Origin: Phycisphaerae bacterium
GTDB taxonomy: Bacteria > Planctomycetota > Phycisphaerae > UBA1845 > UTPLA1
DNA length: 64,000 nucleotides
Direction of reading: 5' to 3'
NCBI GenBank assembly: GCA_023150615.1
Contig: JAKLKO010000004.1
Location: forward strand, 62,001-126,000
Shown here piece after piece: positions 27,416 to 36,506 of the stretch. A program made the position numbers and the translations under genes. Every line of letters begins with the position of its first letter. Positions within the stretch are counted from its first letter, which is position 1. Under the pieces are notes generated by a model. The model saw only the letters and a program-made list of their open reading frames with translations. It did not search any database and was not told the DNA's origin.

Positions 27416-28654
27416 ATGCACGTTCTGTATATCCATCAGTACTTTGCGACGCCGCACGGAAGCACCGGCACGCGCAGCTACGAGTTTGCCCGCCGCTGGA
27501 TCCGCGCTGGGCACCGCATCACGATGCTGACCTCGACGGCTCAGTTGCGTCCGGCGGACGTGCCAGGCGGCGATCTGTCCCGCCGCGCGGAGTTCGACTG
27601 CGATGGGATTCGGGTGATTGCGCTGCCGGTCGCCTATTCGCAGAAGATGGGGAAGCTCGCACGGATCGTCGCATTCCTGCGCTTCATGTGGCGCAGCTCG
27701 TGGACCGCGCTGCGCGTCTCCGACGTCGACATCGTGTACGCCACGAGCACGCCCCTGACCGTCGCCGTGCCCGCGATGATTCGCAGGCTCTTTCGCCGCA
27801 CACCTTACGTCTTCGAGGTCCGGGACCTCTGGCCGGCGATCCCGTACCAGCTCGGGTACCTCAAGAGCGGCCTCTTCCTGCGGCTGCTGCAACGCTTCGA
27901 GCGCTGCGTGTACCGGTCGGCCCGCGCCGTCGTCGCGCTCTCGCCCGGAATGCGCGACGGTGTTCGGGGCGCGGCGGGCGAGGAAATCTGTGTCCTCGTC
28001 GCGCCGAACTGCTCCGATACCGACCGGTTCCATCCCGATATCGACGGCCGGCCGGTCCGGCGCGAACGCGGCTGGGATGAGAAGTTCATCTGCATACACG
28101 TCGGCGCGATCGGCATGTCGAACGGTCTCGACTTCGTCATCCGCGCGGCGGATCAGGTGCGGGATGATCCGGCTGTTCACTTCGTGCTGGTCGGCGACGG
28201 CCGCGAGCGGCCGGCGCTCGAACGGATGGCCGCGGAGCGGGGCCTGAAGAACGTCGAATTCACGGGCGACGTGCCGAAATCCGACGTGCCGCGCTTGTTC
28301 GCCGCCGCCGATCTGTCGCTCGTCGTCTTCGCCGCCTTTCCGATCCTGGAGCACAACAGCGCCAACAAGCTCTTCGACTCGCTCGCCGCCGGCCGGCCGG
28401 TGCTGCTCAATTACGGCGGATGGCAGCGCGAGATTCTGGAGTCCGAGGGGGCAGGACTTGGCTGCCGGCAGGGCGACCTGGACGCGTTCGTGGCGCGGCT
28501 AATGGCGCTGAAGGCCGACTCCGCGCGCTGCGCCGAGATGGGGCGCCGGGCCCGCATGCTCGCCGAAACGCGGTTCAGCCGGGATCGGCTCGCGTCCGAG
28601 GTGCTGGCGCTGCTCGAATCCGTCGTTCGACCGGCGTCGGCCGCGCATCCGTAG
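27416..28654 (+). CDS. Glycosyltransferase family 4, WbuB-like
   Basis: A 412-residue transferase beginning MHVLYIHQYFATPHGSTGTR, with YEFARRWIRAGHRITMLTS and the characteristic VFEVRDLWPAIPYQLG segment of the WbuB subgroup. The donor side shows VLVAPNCSDTDRFHP, HVGAIGMSNGLDFVI and LVGDGRERPALERMA. WbuB-type enzymes transfer amino-deoxyhexoses such as N-acetyl-fucosamine, but the actual donor is not certain here. It starts 27 bases after the preceding GT4, and the GT2 gene follows nine bases after its stop, indicating one transcript. Confidence 0.85.
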   Translation: MHVLYIHQYFATPHGSTGTRSYEFARRWIRAGHRITMLTSTAQLRPADVPGGDLSRRAEFDCDGIRVIALPVAYSQKMGKLARIVAFLRFMWRSSWTALRVSDVDIVYATSTPLTVAVPAMIRRLFRRTPYVFEVRDLWPAIPYQLGYLKSGLFLRLLQRFERCVYRSARAVVALSPGMRDGVRGAAGEEICVLVAPNCSDTDRFHPDIDGRPVRRERGWDEKFICIHVGAIGMSNGLDFVIRAADQVRDDPAVHFVLVGDGRERPALERMAAERGLKNVEFTGDVPKSDVPRLFAAADLSLVVFAAFPILEHNSANKLFDSLAAGRPVLLNYGGWQREILESEGAGLGCRQGDLDAFVARLMALKADSARCAEMGRRARMLAETRFSRDRLASEVLALLESVVRPASAAHP

Positions 28655-28663
28655 TCAGCTCCG

Positions 28664-29833
28664 ATGCAAGCATTCGTCATCATCTTCTGGGTCGCGGTCG
28701 GCCTCGTGGTCTATACACTGGTCGGCTACCCGCTGTTGTGCGTCGTGCTCGCGGCGCTTCGTCCGCGGCCGATCGACAAGCGGCCGATCACGCCGCGCGT
28801 GACGATGATCATAGCGGCCTACAACGAGGAGGACGTGATCGGCGAGAAGCTGCGCCGGACGCTGGAGCTGGACTATCCGCGCGAGCAGCTCGAGATCATG
28901 GTCGCGTCCGATGGATCGAGCGATCGCACGGACGAGATCGTGCGGTCGTTTGCCGATCGCGGCGTGCGGCTGTATCGCAGCGAGGGCCGCGTCGGGAAAA
29001 CCGCGACGCTCAACGGCGCGGTGGCCTGTGCCACGGGCGAGATCATCGTTTTTTCCGACGCGACGGGCGACTTCAATCGCGAGTCCCTGCGCGAGCTCGT
29101 CGCGAACTTCAACGACGCGACGGTCGGTTGCGTCACGGGCCGCGTCGCGTACCGATACGGCGCGGATGCGACGTCGCGCGGGTTCCGCGCGTACCAGCGT
29201 TTCGTCGTTCCGGTGCGGCTCGCCGAAAGCCGCTGGGGTTCGCAGACGTCGGTCAGCGGCTCGATTCACGCGATGCGACGCGCGCTGTATCGCCCCACGA
29301 ACCCGGCGTTCTCGCTCGACGTGATCGACGCCGTGCACACGGTCGCAGCCGGGCAGCGCGTCGTGTATGAATACAACGCGGTCTCACTCGAGCAGGCCCG
29401 CGGCAGCGCGCGGGACGAGTTCCGCTGTCGCGTGCGGATCGGCGTCCGCGGCTGGTCGATGATGCCGTACATCCTTCGCGAGCTCGTCCATGCCGGCCGC
29501 TGGTCGTACCTGTTCCAGATGATCAGCCACAAGTTCGCCCGCTGGTGGCTGTGGTTTTTCCTCCTGACCGCGCTGGTCAGCGGTGCGGTGCTGGCGGTTG
29601 ACTCGCCGTTCTATCGCGCGCTGACCGCAGCGCAGCTCGGCGGCTATGCGCTCGGGATGGTCGGTCTCGTGCTGCGCAACGCCGGTGCGAGGGTGCCGCT
29701 GCTTTCGTCGCTCGCACTGTTTCTTCTCGGGAACGCCGCAGTCTGCATCGGGGCGCTGAAGTGCATCGCGGGCGGACGCATGGCCGCGTGGCAGCCGGTC
29801 CGCGAAGCGCCCGATCAAGTCTCCTCCGCGTGA
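28664..29833 (+). CDS. Membrane glycosyltransferase family 2
   Basis: A 389-residue GT-A enzyme with an N-terminal membrane helix (about residues 3-33) and two to three C-terminal ones (from about residue 290). The catalytic part has VTMIIAAYNEEDVIGEKL, VASDGSSDRTDEIV, GKTATLNGAVACATGEIIVFSDA and GSIHAMRRALY. The DGS and SDA motifs bind nucleotide-sugar and metal. The arrangement resembles processive synthases and N-glycosyl/hyaluronan-type GT2s, but a single-sugar transfer is equally possible. It ends the local plus-strand transcript. Confidence 0.86.
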   Translation: MQAFVIIFWVAVGLVVYTLVGYPLLCVVLAALRPRPIDKRPITPRVTMIIAAYNEEDVIGEKLRRTLELDYPREQLEIMVASDGSSDRTDEIVRSFADRGVRLYRSEGRVGKTATLNGAVACATGEIIVFSDATGDFNRESLRELVANFNDATVGCVTGRVAYRYGADATSRGFRAYQRFVVPVRLAESRWGSQTSVSGSIHAMRRALYRPTNPAFSLDVIDAVHTVAAGQRVVYEYNAVSLEQARGSARDEFRCRVRIGVRGWSMMPYILRELVHAGRWSYLFQMISHKFARWWLWFFLLTALVSGAVLAVDSPFYRALTAAQLGGYALGMVGLVLRNAGARVPLLSSLALFLLGNAAVCIGALKCIAGGRMAAWQPVREAPDQVSSA

Positions 29834-30242
29834 CGGCCGACGATCCGATGGGCGATGGGTTGATTGTGCGTGGCGGCGGAGTGTGTTCGCCTGGCGCAAT
29901 GGGACAGCTCTCAATCGAGGGGAAAACGCTGCCGGTTCGAACGAGCGCGGCTTCGTCGGCTTGAACTCCGCGGTCATTGTGCTGGATGGCAAGACGGTTG
30001 CAGCGGGAACGCCCAACGCGATGACAGCGCCCAGCGTCGCGCTGCATCGGCTCGTGACCCGCGAACGGTAGGAGAGAATCGACTTGCGGAACGTTGACAC
30101 CGAGGATTCGGGGTGCCGATACTGAAGGCAGCGCGCCGCGCGTCGTGGAAACCCCTCTCGCAGGCCCGTTGACACGGTGCAAGCCACTCGTCGAGTCCCG
30201 GCGGGTTGACGCCCTGCCGGCCACAGCCCGAAAGGACAGGCT
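29834..30242. other. Intergenic region upstream of an acyltransferase-like gene
   Basis: About 400 bases without a supported gene. It contains the candidate promoter at 30094-30123. A weak relative of the GCGGG-TTGA palindrome occurs near 30199-30221. The frame at 29883-30071 has some protein-like codons (FVGLNSAVIVLDGK) but no ribosome binding site or family and is not called. Confidence 0.45.
30094..30123 (+). promoter_or_regulatory. Candidate sigma-70-type promoter
   Basis: TTGACA (30094-30099) is followed after 18 bases by GATACT (30118-30123). The -35 element is a full match to the consensus. It lies about 120 bases before the TTG start at 30243. A near-identical arrangement with the same TGCCGATACTG context occurs at 50276-50304 ahead of another gene, which strengthens both. 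Confidence 0.55.
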
Positions 30243-31190
30243 TTGAGCACGGAAACATTCGACGAATCTGATGTCGTCTCCTGGGAGACGGACGAGTACG
30301 CACGGCGACTGGCCGTCCGGGGGCATCCGGTTCATTGCCATGACGGCGTGTGGTGGCTGGCCGTGCGAAAGCGGTACTGCTGGACGCTGGACCCGCTGAT
30401 GGTGGAGCCGCCGGGCCGGCGCGTGCGACCGGCGCGGCGTCCTGCGCTCGCGGGGTATCAGATCCGCGTCACCGATCCGGACGAGGCGAACGGCTACTTC
30501 AATCCGATGGTGCTCGACGACCTCCCGGCCTATCGCCTGGAGAAGACCGTCGATGCCGCCCGGCGGAACCGGATTCGAAAGGGGTTGAAGGTGTTCAGCG
30601 TCCGGCCGCTACGGGTTCCCGAAGCGCTGATCCGTGACGGCTGGAAGATTGAGACGGAGTTCTTCGAGCGCACGAACTGGCATCCACCGCCGACACTCGA
30701 CGAGTGGCCCGAGTACTGCGAACGGGCCTTTCGGCCGCCGGTCATCGATCACAAGTTGGGCGCCTTTGCCGGCGAACGGTTGGTTGCGTACATGACCTGG
30801 TTCGGGATCGGTCGAGCGGCGCATGTCGCGCACATCGCGTCCGGCCACGAGGGCGTGAAGCAGTGTGTGAATGACGCCTTGCTCTACGAGTGGCTTCGAA
30901 TTCTGCGCGAGTCCGGACGGTTTGATCGGGCCGTCTATTCGATCCGTTCCTTCAAGGCGTCGCTCGATGCGTTCAAGGAGGAGCATGGGTTCCGGATGCA
31001 GTCGTATCCCAGCCGGATCGTAATCAATCCCGTCGTCCGCGTCGTCCTGCGCGCGGCGAAACCGCAATTCGTGCCGCGCGTCATGGGTTTGGACGCCGCG
31101 GGCGTCCGCGCGTGGCTTGAGTCGGGCCGGAGAGTCAGCGCGAGCGACCAGCGCGGTTCCACGGTGCCGACGGCTCCGGGCGAGCGCTGA
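30243..31190 (+). CDS. GNAT-fold acyltransferase-like protein, FemAB-related
   Basis: A 315-residue protein whose pattern fits the GNAT/FemAB-like group: DDLPAYRLEKTVDAARRNRI, FEERTNWHPPPTL-type central part, VAYMTWFGIGRAAHVAHIASG, and SIRSFKASLDAFKEEHGFRM near the C terminus. The last segment is the usual acyl-CoA or tRNA-acyl acceptor lobe in this fold. It starts with TTG at 30243 after AAAGGA (30231-30236). A candidate promoter lies at 30094-30123, so it probably starts its own transcript. Substrate unknown. Confidence 0.65.
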   Translation: MSTETFDESDVVSWETDEYARRLAVRGHPVHCHDGVWWLAVRKRYCWTLDPLMVEPPGRRVRPARRPALAGYQIRVTDPDEANGYFNPMVLDDLPAYRLEKTVDAARRNRIRKGLKVFSVRPLRVPEALIRDGWKIETEFFERTNWHPPPTLDEWPEYCERAFRPPVIDHKLGAFAGERLVAYMTWFGIGRAAHVAHIASGHEGVKQCVNDALLYEWLRILRESGRFDRAVYSIRSFKASLDAFKEEHGFRMQSYPSRIVINPVVRVVLRAAKPQFVPRVMGLDAAGVRAWLESGRRVSASDQRGSTVPTAPGER

Positions 31191-31281
31191 GGTCCGAAGA
31201 CGGTCGGATCCTCAGGCGGACGGACTCGCCCGAGCTCAGCGGTGGTCGGCGAATGGAAACGGCTCAACATGGGAGGCTGAA

Positions 31282-32331
31282 ATGAGCGCCCGCACGATGC
31301 GTATCCTGGCGGCGTCGCTGCTTCTCGGCGGAATTCACGACGTGTGCGTCGGAACGGACGCAGCCGTGTCCGATACCGCCGTTCTCGTCCGTAACGAGGA
31401 TGAACTACGTGCCGCGGCAGCCCGCGCCGCCCGCGGCGATCTTAACATCCTGATCGACGGCGTGATCACCGTGCGGCGCGGCGTTTACTTCTCCGCGCGG
31501 GATTCCATCGTCCGCCTGATGGGCACTCGCGAGAACGCCGGAATCCGCTTCGATATGGTCTTCGACGGCAATTGGGCAAATCCCGGATTCCGTACCGACA
31601 ACGGAATCCACTTCAATTGCCGCCAGGCCATCGTCCGCGGCCTGACGTTCAGCGGATACGAGTGGTCTGGGGCGGTGATCAAGGGTCACTGCACCGAGCT
31701 GTTGGCGGTGACGAAGTGCCGCTTTTTCGACATCGGCCGCAAGCAGTACAAGCCGCGCCGCGAGCCACCAGCCGATTCGGGCGACTGGCTCTACAACCAC
31801 TGTATCGCCGCACACGAGATGAACGCCGGGCACATCTCGGTTACGGATTGCGAATTCGAACGCTGCGTCTGGAGTAGTTGGGCCTGGTCGCATTGCATGT
31901 ACATCTCCGCGCGCTCGGTGCTCGTTTCCGGCAATCGGTTCATCGAGTGCGGAAACCCGTTTGCGGTGGGCGGGCAGGTCCGAGGCGCGTCGGTCACGAT
32001 CCTCGACAACGAGGTGTTGCGTCCGCACGCCGGGCCCGATCAGCGAAAGACCCAACGCTTCGCGTTCTTCGCGAGCCTCGACACCGCCGATCTGACGGCC
32101 ATCGCGTTCAACCGTCTGGAAGGTCAGTTCGAATGCCCTTGGACCGGCCAGCCCAATCCGCCCCGACACCTCGTCGATTACAACGACTATTCCGGCGCCG
32201 TTGTCGGCGGCGGCTGGGCAGCCGACACGACGCGCGGAAAATACTTCGGCTGGGAGGATTGGCAGCGCGCCGGTTTCGATCGGAATTCCCGCCCGCCCAA
32301 ATCAGCGCCGGCACGCGCGCCGGCTCCCTAG
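31282..32331 (+). CDS. Secreted right-handed parallel beta-helix protein
   Basis: A 349-residue protein with an N-terminal signal-like segment (MRILAASLLLGGIHDVCVG) and a repeated beta-helix pattern. Visible coils include GIHFNCRQAIVRGLTFSGYEW, split as I..N..A.VRGLTF, ISVTDCEFERC, ARSVLVSGNRFIECGNPF and VTILDNEVLRP, each with the regular N or hydrophobic ladder spacing. Family members are polysaccharide lyases, epimerases or inert binding proteins; no catalytic set is recognised. GGGAGG (31271-31276) precedes the ATG. Its position among deacetylase genes suggests action on the exported glycan. Confidence 0.75.
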   Translation: MSARTMRILAASLLLGGIHDVCVGTDAAVSDTAVLVRNEDELRAAAARAARGDLNILIDGVITVRRGVYFSARDSIVRLMGTRENAGIRFDMVFDGNWANPGFRTDNGIHFNCRQAIVRGLTFSGYEWSGAVIKGHCTELLAVTKCRFFDIGRKQYKPRREPPADSGDWLYNHCIAAHEMNAGHISVTDCEFERCVWSSWAWSHCMYISARSVLVSGNRFIECGNPFAVGGQVRGASVTILDNEVLRPHAGPDQRKTQRFAFFASLDTADLTAIAFNRLEGQFECPWTGQPNPPRHLVDYNDYSGAVVGGGWAADTTRGKYFGWEDWQRAGFDRNSRPPKSAPARAPAP

Positions 32332-32367
32332 AGTCGTTTGCGGCGTCCGGACGGATAGAATCCACAC

Positions 32368-33384
32368 GTGTTCTGGCTTGCGCTCGTTGTCTTCGGCGTT
32401 TTTCCGGCGCTGCTGCTGCTGGAGATGGCGCGCTGCGCCTGGCTGGAACACCGCACCGACCGCATCCCGATCCTGCTGTACCACCGGCTGATCTCGCGCG
32501 AGGCTGTTCGCGCCGGCCGCATTCCCGACGACGAACCGATCTACGCCAGCTACGACGATGTCTTCGCAGCGCACATGGACTACCTGCACCGTGCCGGCTA
32601 CGTGACGCTCAGTCTCGACGACGTGCTGGCCATCCGCGCGGGACGAATCGCCCCGCCGGAGCGGGGGGTGGTCGTCACGTTCGACGACGGCTACGAGAGC
32701 AACTACACGATGGCCTTTCCGGTGCTCAGGCGTAACGGGCAGCGGGCGACGATCTTCGTTGCGCCACAGCCCGACGAGCACACGCGGCGGCTGGTTGCGG
32801 GGATCGACGGATTCCTCACCCCGGCGCAGATGCGGGAGCTCGACTCCGGCGGCGTCGCGATCGAGTCGCACACGCTGACGCATTGCATCCTCGCCGACCT
32901 CGACGATGACGCGGCACGGCACGAACTTGTCGAATCGAAGCGCGTGCTGAGCGAGCTGATCGGCCGGCCGGTCCGGCACCTGGCGATCCCGCGTGCGGGC
33001 TACAGCCGGCGGATTCGCCGCCTGGCGATCGAGGCCGGCTACGAGTCGGTCTGCTGCAACAACAAGGGCAGCAGCAACGGCTGGTCGAACCGCTACGCGT
33101 TGCCGCGGATCGTGATCGAGCGGGACATGACGGTCGAGGACTTCGCGGCGGCGCTGCGGCCGCGATCAGCGATGGTGCTGCGTCTCGTCGGAAACATCAA
33201 GCGAATTCCCGAGCGTATCTTCGGCGCTCGAGGCGCCCGCGCCTTGCGCGTGTGGCTGTACAATGGCCCGCTGGCCGGATGGTTCGTGACGCGCCGTCTG
33301 AAGCGCGTGCTGGCGGGTGCCGCGCTGGCCTACGTCGTACTTTGCGGAGTGTTTCTCTGGAAATGGTTTGTCGGCGCTCGCTGA
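32368..33384 (+). CDS. Membrane-anchored polysaccharide deacetylase (CE4)
   Basis: A 338-residue protein with an N-terminal hydrophobic helix (LALVVFGVFPALLLLEMA) and a second one near residues 312-332 (VLAGAALAYVVLCGVFLW). The catalytic domain shows IPILLYHRLIS, VVTFDDGYESNYTMAFPVL and IESHTLTHCILADL with motif 1 aspartates and motif 2 histidines intact. It starts with GTG at 32368 and its last base is shared with the ATG of the next deacetylase. Tandem arrangement suggests stepwise deacetylation at two membrane sites. Confidence 0.85.
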   Translation: MFWLALVVFGVFPALLLLEMARCAWLEHRTDRIPILLYHRLISREAVRAGRIPDDEPIYASYDDVFAAHMDYLHRAGYVTLSLDDVLAIRAGRIAPPERGVVVTFDDGYESNYTMAFPVLRRNGQRATIFVAPQPDEHTRRLVAGIDGFLTPAQMRELDSGGVAIESHTLTHCILADLDDDAARHELVESKRVLSELIGRPVRHLAIPRAGYSRRIRRLAIEAGYESVCCNNKGSSNGWSNRYALPRIVIERDMTVEDFAAALRPRSAMVLRLVGNIKRIPERIFGARGARALRVWLYNGPLAGWFVTRRLKRVLAGAALAYVVLCGVFLWKWFVGAR

Positions 33385-34328
33385 TGTCGGCGTTCATGGA
33401 CTTCTGGCTCATCGTGGTTCTGGCCGGCTTCGCGGCAGGAACGCTGGGGACGTATGCTTGCCTCTGGTCCGCCGAGTCTCGCCGCCCGCGGCTGATCTGC
33501 CTGATGTATCACCGGTTCGTCACGGACGACGAGTATCGCCGCTGCCGTGGCGCGGACCGCATCTACTCCCTGCCGCTCGCCCGCTTCGAGCAGCAGCTCG
33601 ATTACCTTCGCCGCAATGGCTATCGCAGCGTCAGCCTGGCCGAGGCCGTCGCCTTCGCCGAGCGCCGCGCAACGCTTCCCGAACGATCGGTCCTGATCAC
33701 GATTGACGATGGCGCGCGGAGTGTCCTGACGCGGGCGTTGCCCCGCCTGCGCGAGCACGGCTTTTGCGCCACGCTGTTCGTGACGACCGACCCGACCGCG
33801 TACGTCTTCGACGCCTCGGAGCCGGAGCAGCAGCGATTGACGGACGATGAGCTGCGCGCCCTCGACCCCGACGTGATCGACGTGCAGGCCCACGGCGTAA
33901 CGCATCGGCCGCTGACGTCGCTCGGCGACGACGAGCTGCGGCGCGAACTCGTGGACTCGCGCGCCGCGCTCGAACACATCCTCGGACGGCCGGTCCGGTA
34001 CATGGCCGTGCCCGGCGGGTGGTACGACGGCCGCGTCCGTCGCCTCGCGCGCGAGGCCGGGTACGAGGGCGTTTGCGTCTCCGACGTCGGCGCGATCCGT
34101 CCCGGCACGGACGTGATGCGACTGCGGCGCGTCAACGTCGCCGGCTACAACGACCTCGACGAGTTCATCGCGCGGATCCAGCCGGCGAGCCTTGCGCGCA
34201 TCCGGTTCAAAACGGCGCTGCGGCGCGTTCCCAAGCGGCTCCTCGGCCCGCGACTCTGGATGCCGATCCGCGCCGTGCTTCGAGGCTCGCGCTCGCCGGG
34301 TCAGGTCGCCGCACGGCACGGAAGCTGA
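33384..34328 (+). CDS. Membrane-anchored polysaccharide deacetylase-like protein
   Basis: A 314-residue relative of the upstream gene. A hydrophobic helix occupies about residues 5-25 (DFWLIVVLAGFAAGTLGTY). The domain keeps LICLMYHRFVT, a motif 1 variant VLITIDDGARSVL and VQAHGVTHRPLTSL with the paired histidines. The usual F-D-D-G-Y is I-D-D-G-A, so catalysis may still occur because both aspartates remain. YMAVPGGWYDGRVRRLAREAGY is the third motif. The TGATG overlap with the preceding gene indicates translational coupling. Confidence 0.8.
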   Translation: MSAFMDFWLIVVLAGFAAGTLGTYACLWSAESRRPRLICLMYHRFVTDDEYRRCRGADRIYSLPLARFEQQLDYLRRNGYRSVSLAEAVAFAERRATLPERSVLITIDDGARSVLTRALPRLREHGFCATLFVTTDPTAYVFDASEPEQQRLTDDELRALDPDVIDVQAHGVTHRPLTSLGDDELRRELVDSRAALEHILGRPVRYMAVPGGWYDGRVRRLAREAGYEGVCVSDVGAIRPGTDVMRLRRVNVAGYNDLDEFIARIQPASLARIRFKTALRRVPKRLLGPRLWMPIRAVLRGSRSPGQVAARHGS

Positions 34329-34370
34329 GCCGCGGTTTCGCGGTGGCAATGCCGCCGCCTGATACATCGC

Positions 34371-35471
34371 ATGACGGACGCACCGGCCGCATCACGATCC
34401 GCCGCACCGGCGATTGTCCATCGGCTGTTGCGCGCCGACGAGCTGGACGCGTTCGCGGAGCTTTCGCGGCGCTGCTTCGGCGAGCGCGCCGACAGCATCG
34501 ACTTCATCCGCTCGCGCTACACGCACTCCGACGGCCCGGTGGCCCATGTCATGATCGCGGAGGCGGACGGCCGCCTCATCGGCTCGCAGGCCGTCACGAT
34601 GCTCCCGTTCTTCGCCGGCGGAGAGCCCGTCGCCGGCGGGATGTTCACGGCCGGCATGACGCATCCGGACTATCGCGGTCGCGGCGTGTTTCGCGGCGTG
34701 GTCGATGCATGCCTGCGCTTCGCGTTCGATCAGGGCGCGGCGTTTCTCTTCACGATGCCGAACGAGGAGTCGTTCCCCGCGTTTCAACGAATGCGCGACT
34801 GGTGCTGCCTGCCGGACCGTCTGCTCCGCGCGCTGCCGCTGGATCCGGCGCGCGTGCTGCGGGATCGGCACGTTCCACGGTTCATCGCCGCGCCGATCGG
34901 CTGGCTGGCGAACCTCCGCGCGCGACGCCGCTGGCAGCGCGTGCCGGCGGGTGTGCAGGAGTGTGCGCACTTCGAGCCGTTCGCTTCCGGGCTCGACGCG
35001 CTGGCGCATCGCTGCGGCGCGCAGTTCGGCGGATTCATGTGCCGGCGCGACGCCGCGTTTCTCCGCTGGCGATTCGAATGCAATCCGTCCTATCGCTATC
35101 GCTATTTCCTCTCGACGGGCGCGGACGGTGTCGATGGCTACCTCGTCACCACGATCGAGCGGCGCTACGGAACGCGCGTCGCGCACGTCGTTGATTGGCT
35201 GGACGACGGCCGACCGGGGGTCGTCGCCGGATTGCTGGCCGCCGCCGCTCGTGCCGCGCGCGAGGATCACGCCGGACTGATGTCGCTCATCGCCGCCTCG
35301 GGCGCGGCGATCGAGGAGTTCCGCGCGTTCGGCTTCCGGCTCGTGCCGCGGATCCTCGCGCGCCGAGGCTTTCACACGGCGGTCTGCGCCTCGCCTCGGC
35401 GGCCCGAGATCGCGGCCGTCGTCCGCAGCGCGCCGTGGTACCTGACGCTGGGCGACTTCGATACGATCTGA
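34371..35471 (+). CDS. GNAT family N-acetyltransferase
   Basis: A 366-residue protein. The acetyl-CoA loop YRGRGVFRGVVDACLRFAFD is preceded by the strand AGMTHPDY, and MTMPNEES-type segments follow (FLFTMPNEESFPAF). The C-terminal half carries a second domain resembling Eis-type or sterol-carrier-like folds, which I cannot assign firmly. Starts at ATG 34371, 42 bases after the deacetylase. N-acetylation of an amino sugar or an amine-bearing decoration is the most plausible contextual role. Confidence 0.78.
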   Translation: MTDAPAASRSAAPAIVHRLLRADELDAFAELSRRCFGERADSIDFIRSRYTHSDGPVAHVMIAEADGRLIGSQAVTMLPFFAGGEPVAGGMFTAGMTHPDYRGRGVFRGVVDACLRFAFDQGAAFLFTMPNEESFPAFQRMRDWCCLPDRLLRALPLDPARVLRDRHVPRFIAAPIGWLANLRARRRWQRVPAGVQECAHFEPFASGLDALAHRCGAQFGGFMCRRDAAFLRWRFECNPSYRYRYFLSTGADGVDGYLVTTIERRYGTRVAHVVDWLDDGRPGVVAGLLAAAARAAREDHAGLMSLIAASGAAIEEFRAFGFRLVPRILARRGFHTAVCASPRRPEIAAVVRSAPWYLTLGDFDTI

Positions 35472-35499
35472 TCCGGCGAACGTGGAGCGGGCCCGCACG

Positions 35500-36426
35500 A
35501 TGCTCAACGCGCTGACCGTCGACGTCGAGGACTACTACAACCAGCTTGCGATTGACTTCTGCGATCGCATCGAGCCGCCGCGCCCGCAGTCCGAGGTTGA
35601 CACGCACCGCATGCTCGATCTCTTCGCCGAGTTCCGCGTCCGCACAACCTGCTTCATCCTGGGCGAGATGGCCGAGCACTTTCCCTCGCTCGTGCGCCGC
35701 ATCGCGGACGAAGGGCATCAGCTCGGCGTGCACGCCTACTACCACCATCAGGTCTGGCGGCACACGCCCGCTCAGTTCCGCGAGATCACCGGGCGGGCCA
35801 TCAAGACCATCGAAGACGTCGCCGGCCGGACGGTCGACGCCCACCGGGCCGTCGCGTTCTCGATCGTCAAGGAGACGCTTTGGGCCTTGCCAATCCTCGC
35901 GGACCTCGGCATCGTCTATGATTCGAGCATCTTCCCGTTCAAGGGCCGCCGCTACGGCATCGCGACGTCCGCGCGCGGCCCGCACCGCATCGAACTGCCG
36001 GACGGCCGGTCGCTCTGGGAGTTTCCACTGAGTACGGTGGATGCGTTCGGACGCCGCTGGCCCGTCTGCGGCGGCGGCTACCTTCGGCACTTTCCGCTGA
36101 CCTACTCGCGCTCGGGCATCCGGCGTCTGCACGCCGAGGGCCTGCCGGCCAATCTCTACCTGCATCCGTACGAGATCGAGGTGGCGCCGCGTATTGCGCC
36201 GATCGACGGATTGACGTCGTGGCGGCAGCGGCTGAAGTTCCGTTTCTTCAACTTCCACCAGCTCCGGCGCCGCGCCGAGACGCTGCCCAAGCTCCGCGCG
36301 CTGTTGAGCGAATTTCGCTTCGGGCCGATCGACGACGTGCTCCGTGAGTGGACCGCATCGCTCGCGCCGGCGTCAGGCGCGAGCCCGCCCTCCATCCCCC
36401 GCGTCAGGCTGGCGCAGATCGCCTGA
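35500..36426 (+). CDS. XrtA-locus-type polysaccharide deacetylase (DUF3473-like)
   Basis: About 308 residues, beginning MLNALTVDVEDYYNQLA, the typical start of the deacetylases found with exosortase (XrtA/PEP-CTERM) polysaccharide loci. Further marks are RTTCFILGEMAEHFPSLVRRI, GHQLGVHAYYHHQVW, FRAVAFSIVKETLW-type middle part and a C terminus with NLYLHPYEIEVAPRIAP. Metal histidines are in GVHAYYHHQ. ATG 35500 is preferred over GTG 35482. No exosortase gene is in the window. An 80-base gap separates its end from the convergent methyltransferase gene. Confidence 0.83.
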   Translation: MLNALTVDVEDYYNQLAIDFCDRIEPPRPQSEVDTHRMLDLFAEFRVRTTCFILGEMAEHFPSLVRRIADEGHQLGVHAYYHHQVWRHTPAQFREITGRAIKTIEDVAGRTVDAHRAVAFSIVKETLWALPILADLGIVYDSSIFPFKGRRYGIATSARGPHRIELPDGRSLWEFPLSTVDAFGRRWPVCGGGYLRHFPLTYSRSGIRRLHAEGLPANLYLHPYEIEVAPRIAPIDGLTSWRQRLKFRFFNFHQLRRRAETLPKLRALLSEFRFGPIDDVLREWTASLAPASGASPPSIPRVRLAQIA

Positions 36427-36506
36427 TCGACGCGCGGCGACCCTTCCTTTCCCGATCATGATCTGCTCAGAGAATGCAATCGACGGCGACGGAGTTCTGC
36501 GCCGAT

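Noticed and set aside
29883-30071. Short plus-strand frame with FVGLNSAVIVLDGK
   Set aside because: Some coding-like codons, but no ribosome binding site, no family and no close neighbour to couple with.
29577-30341. Long minus-strand frame across the 29834-30242 gap
   Set aside because: It runs antisense to the ends of two real genes, has no recognisable domain and has atypical composition.
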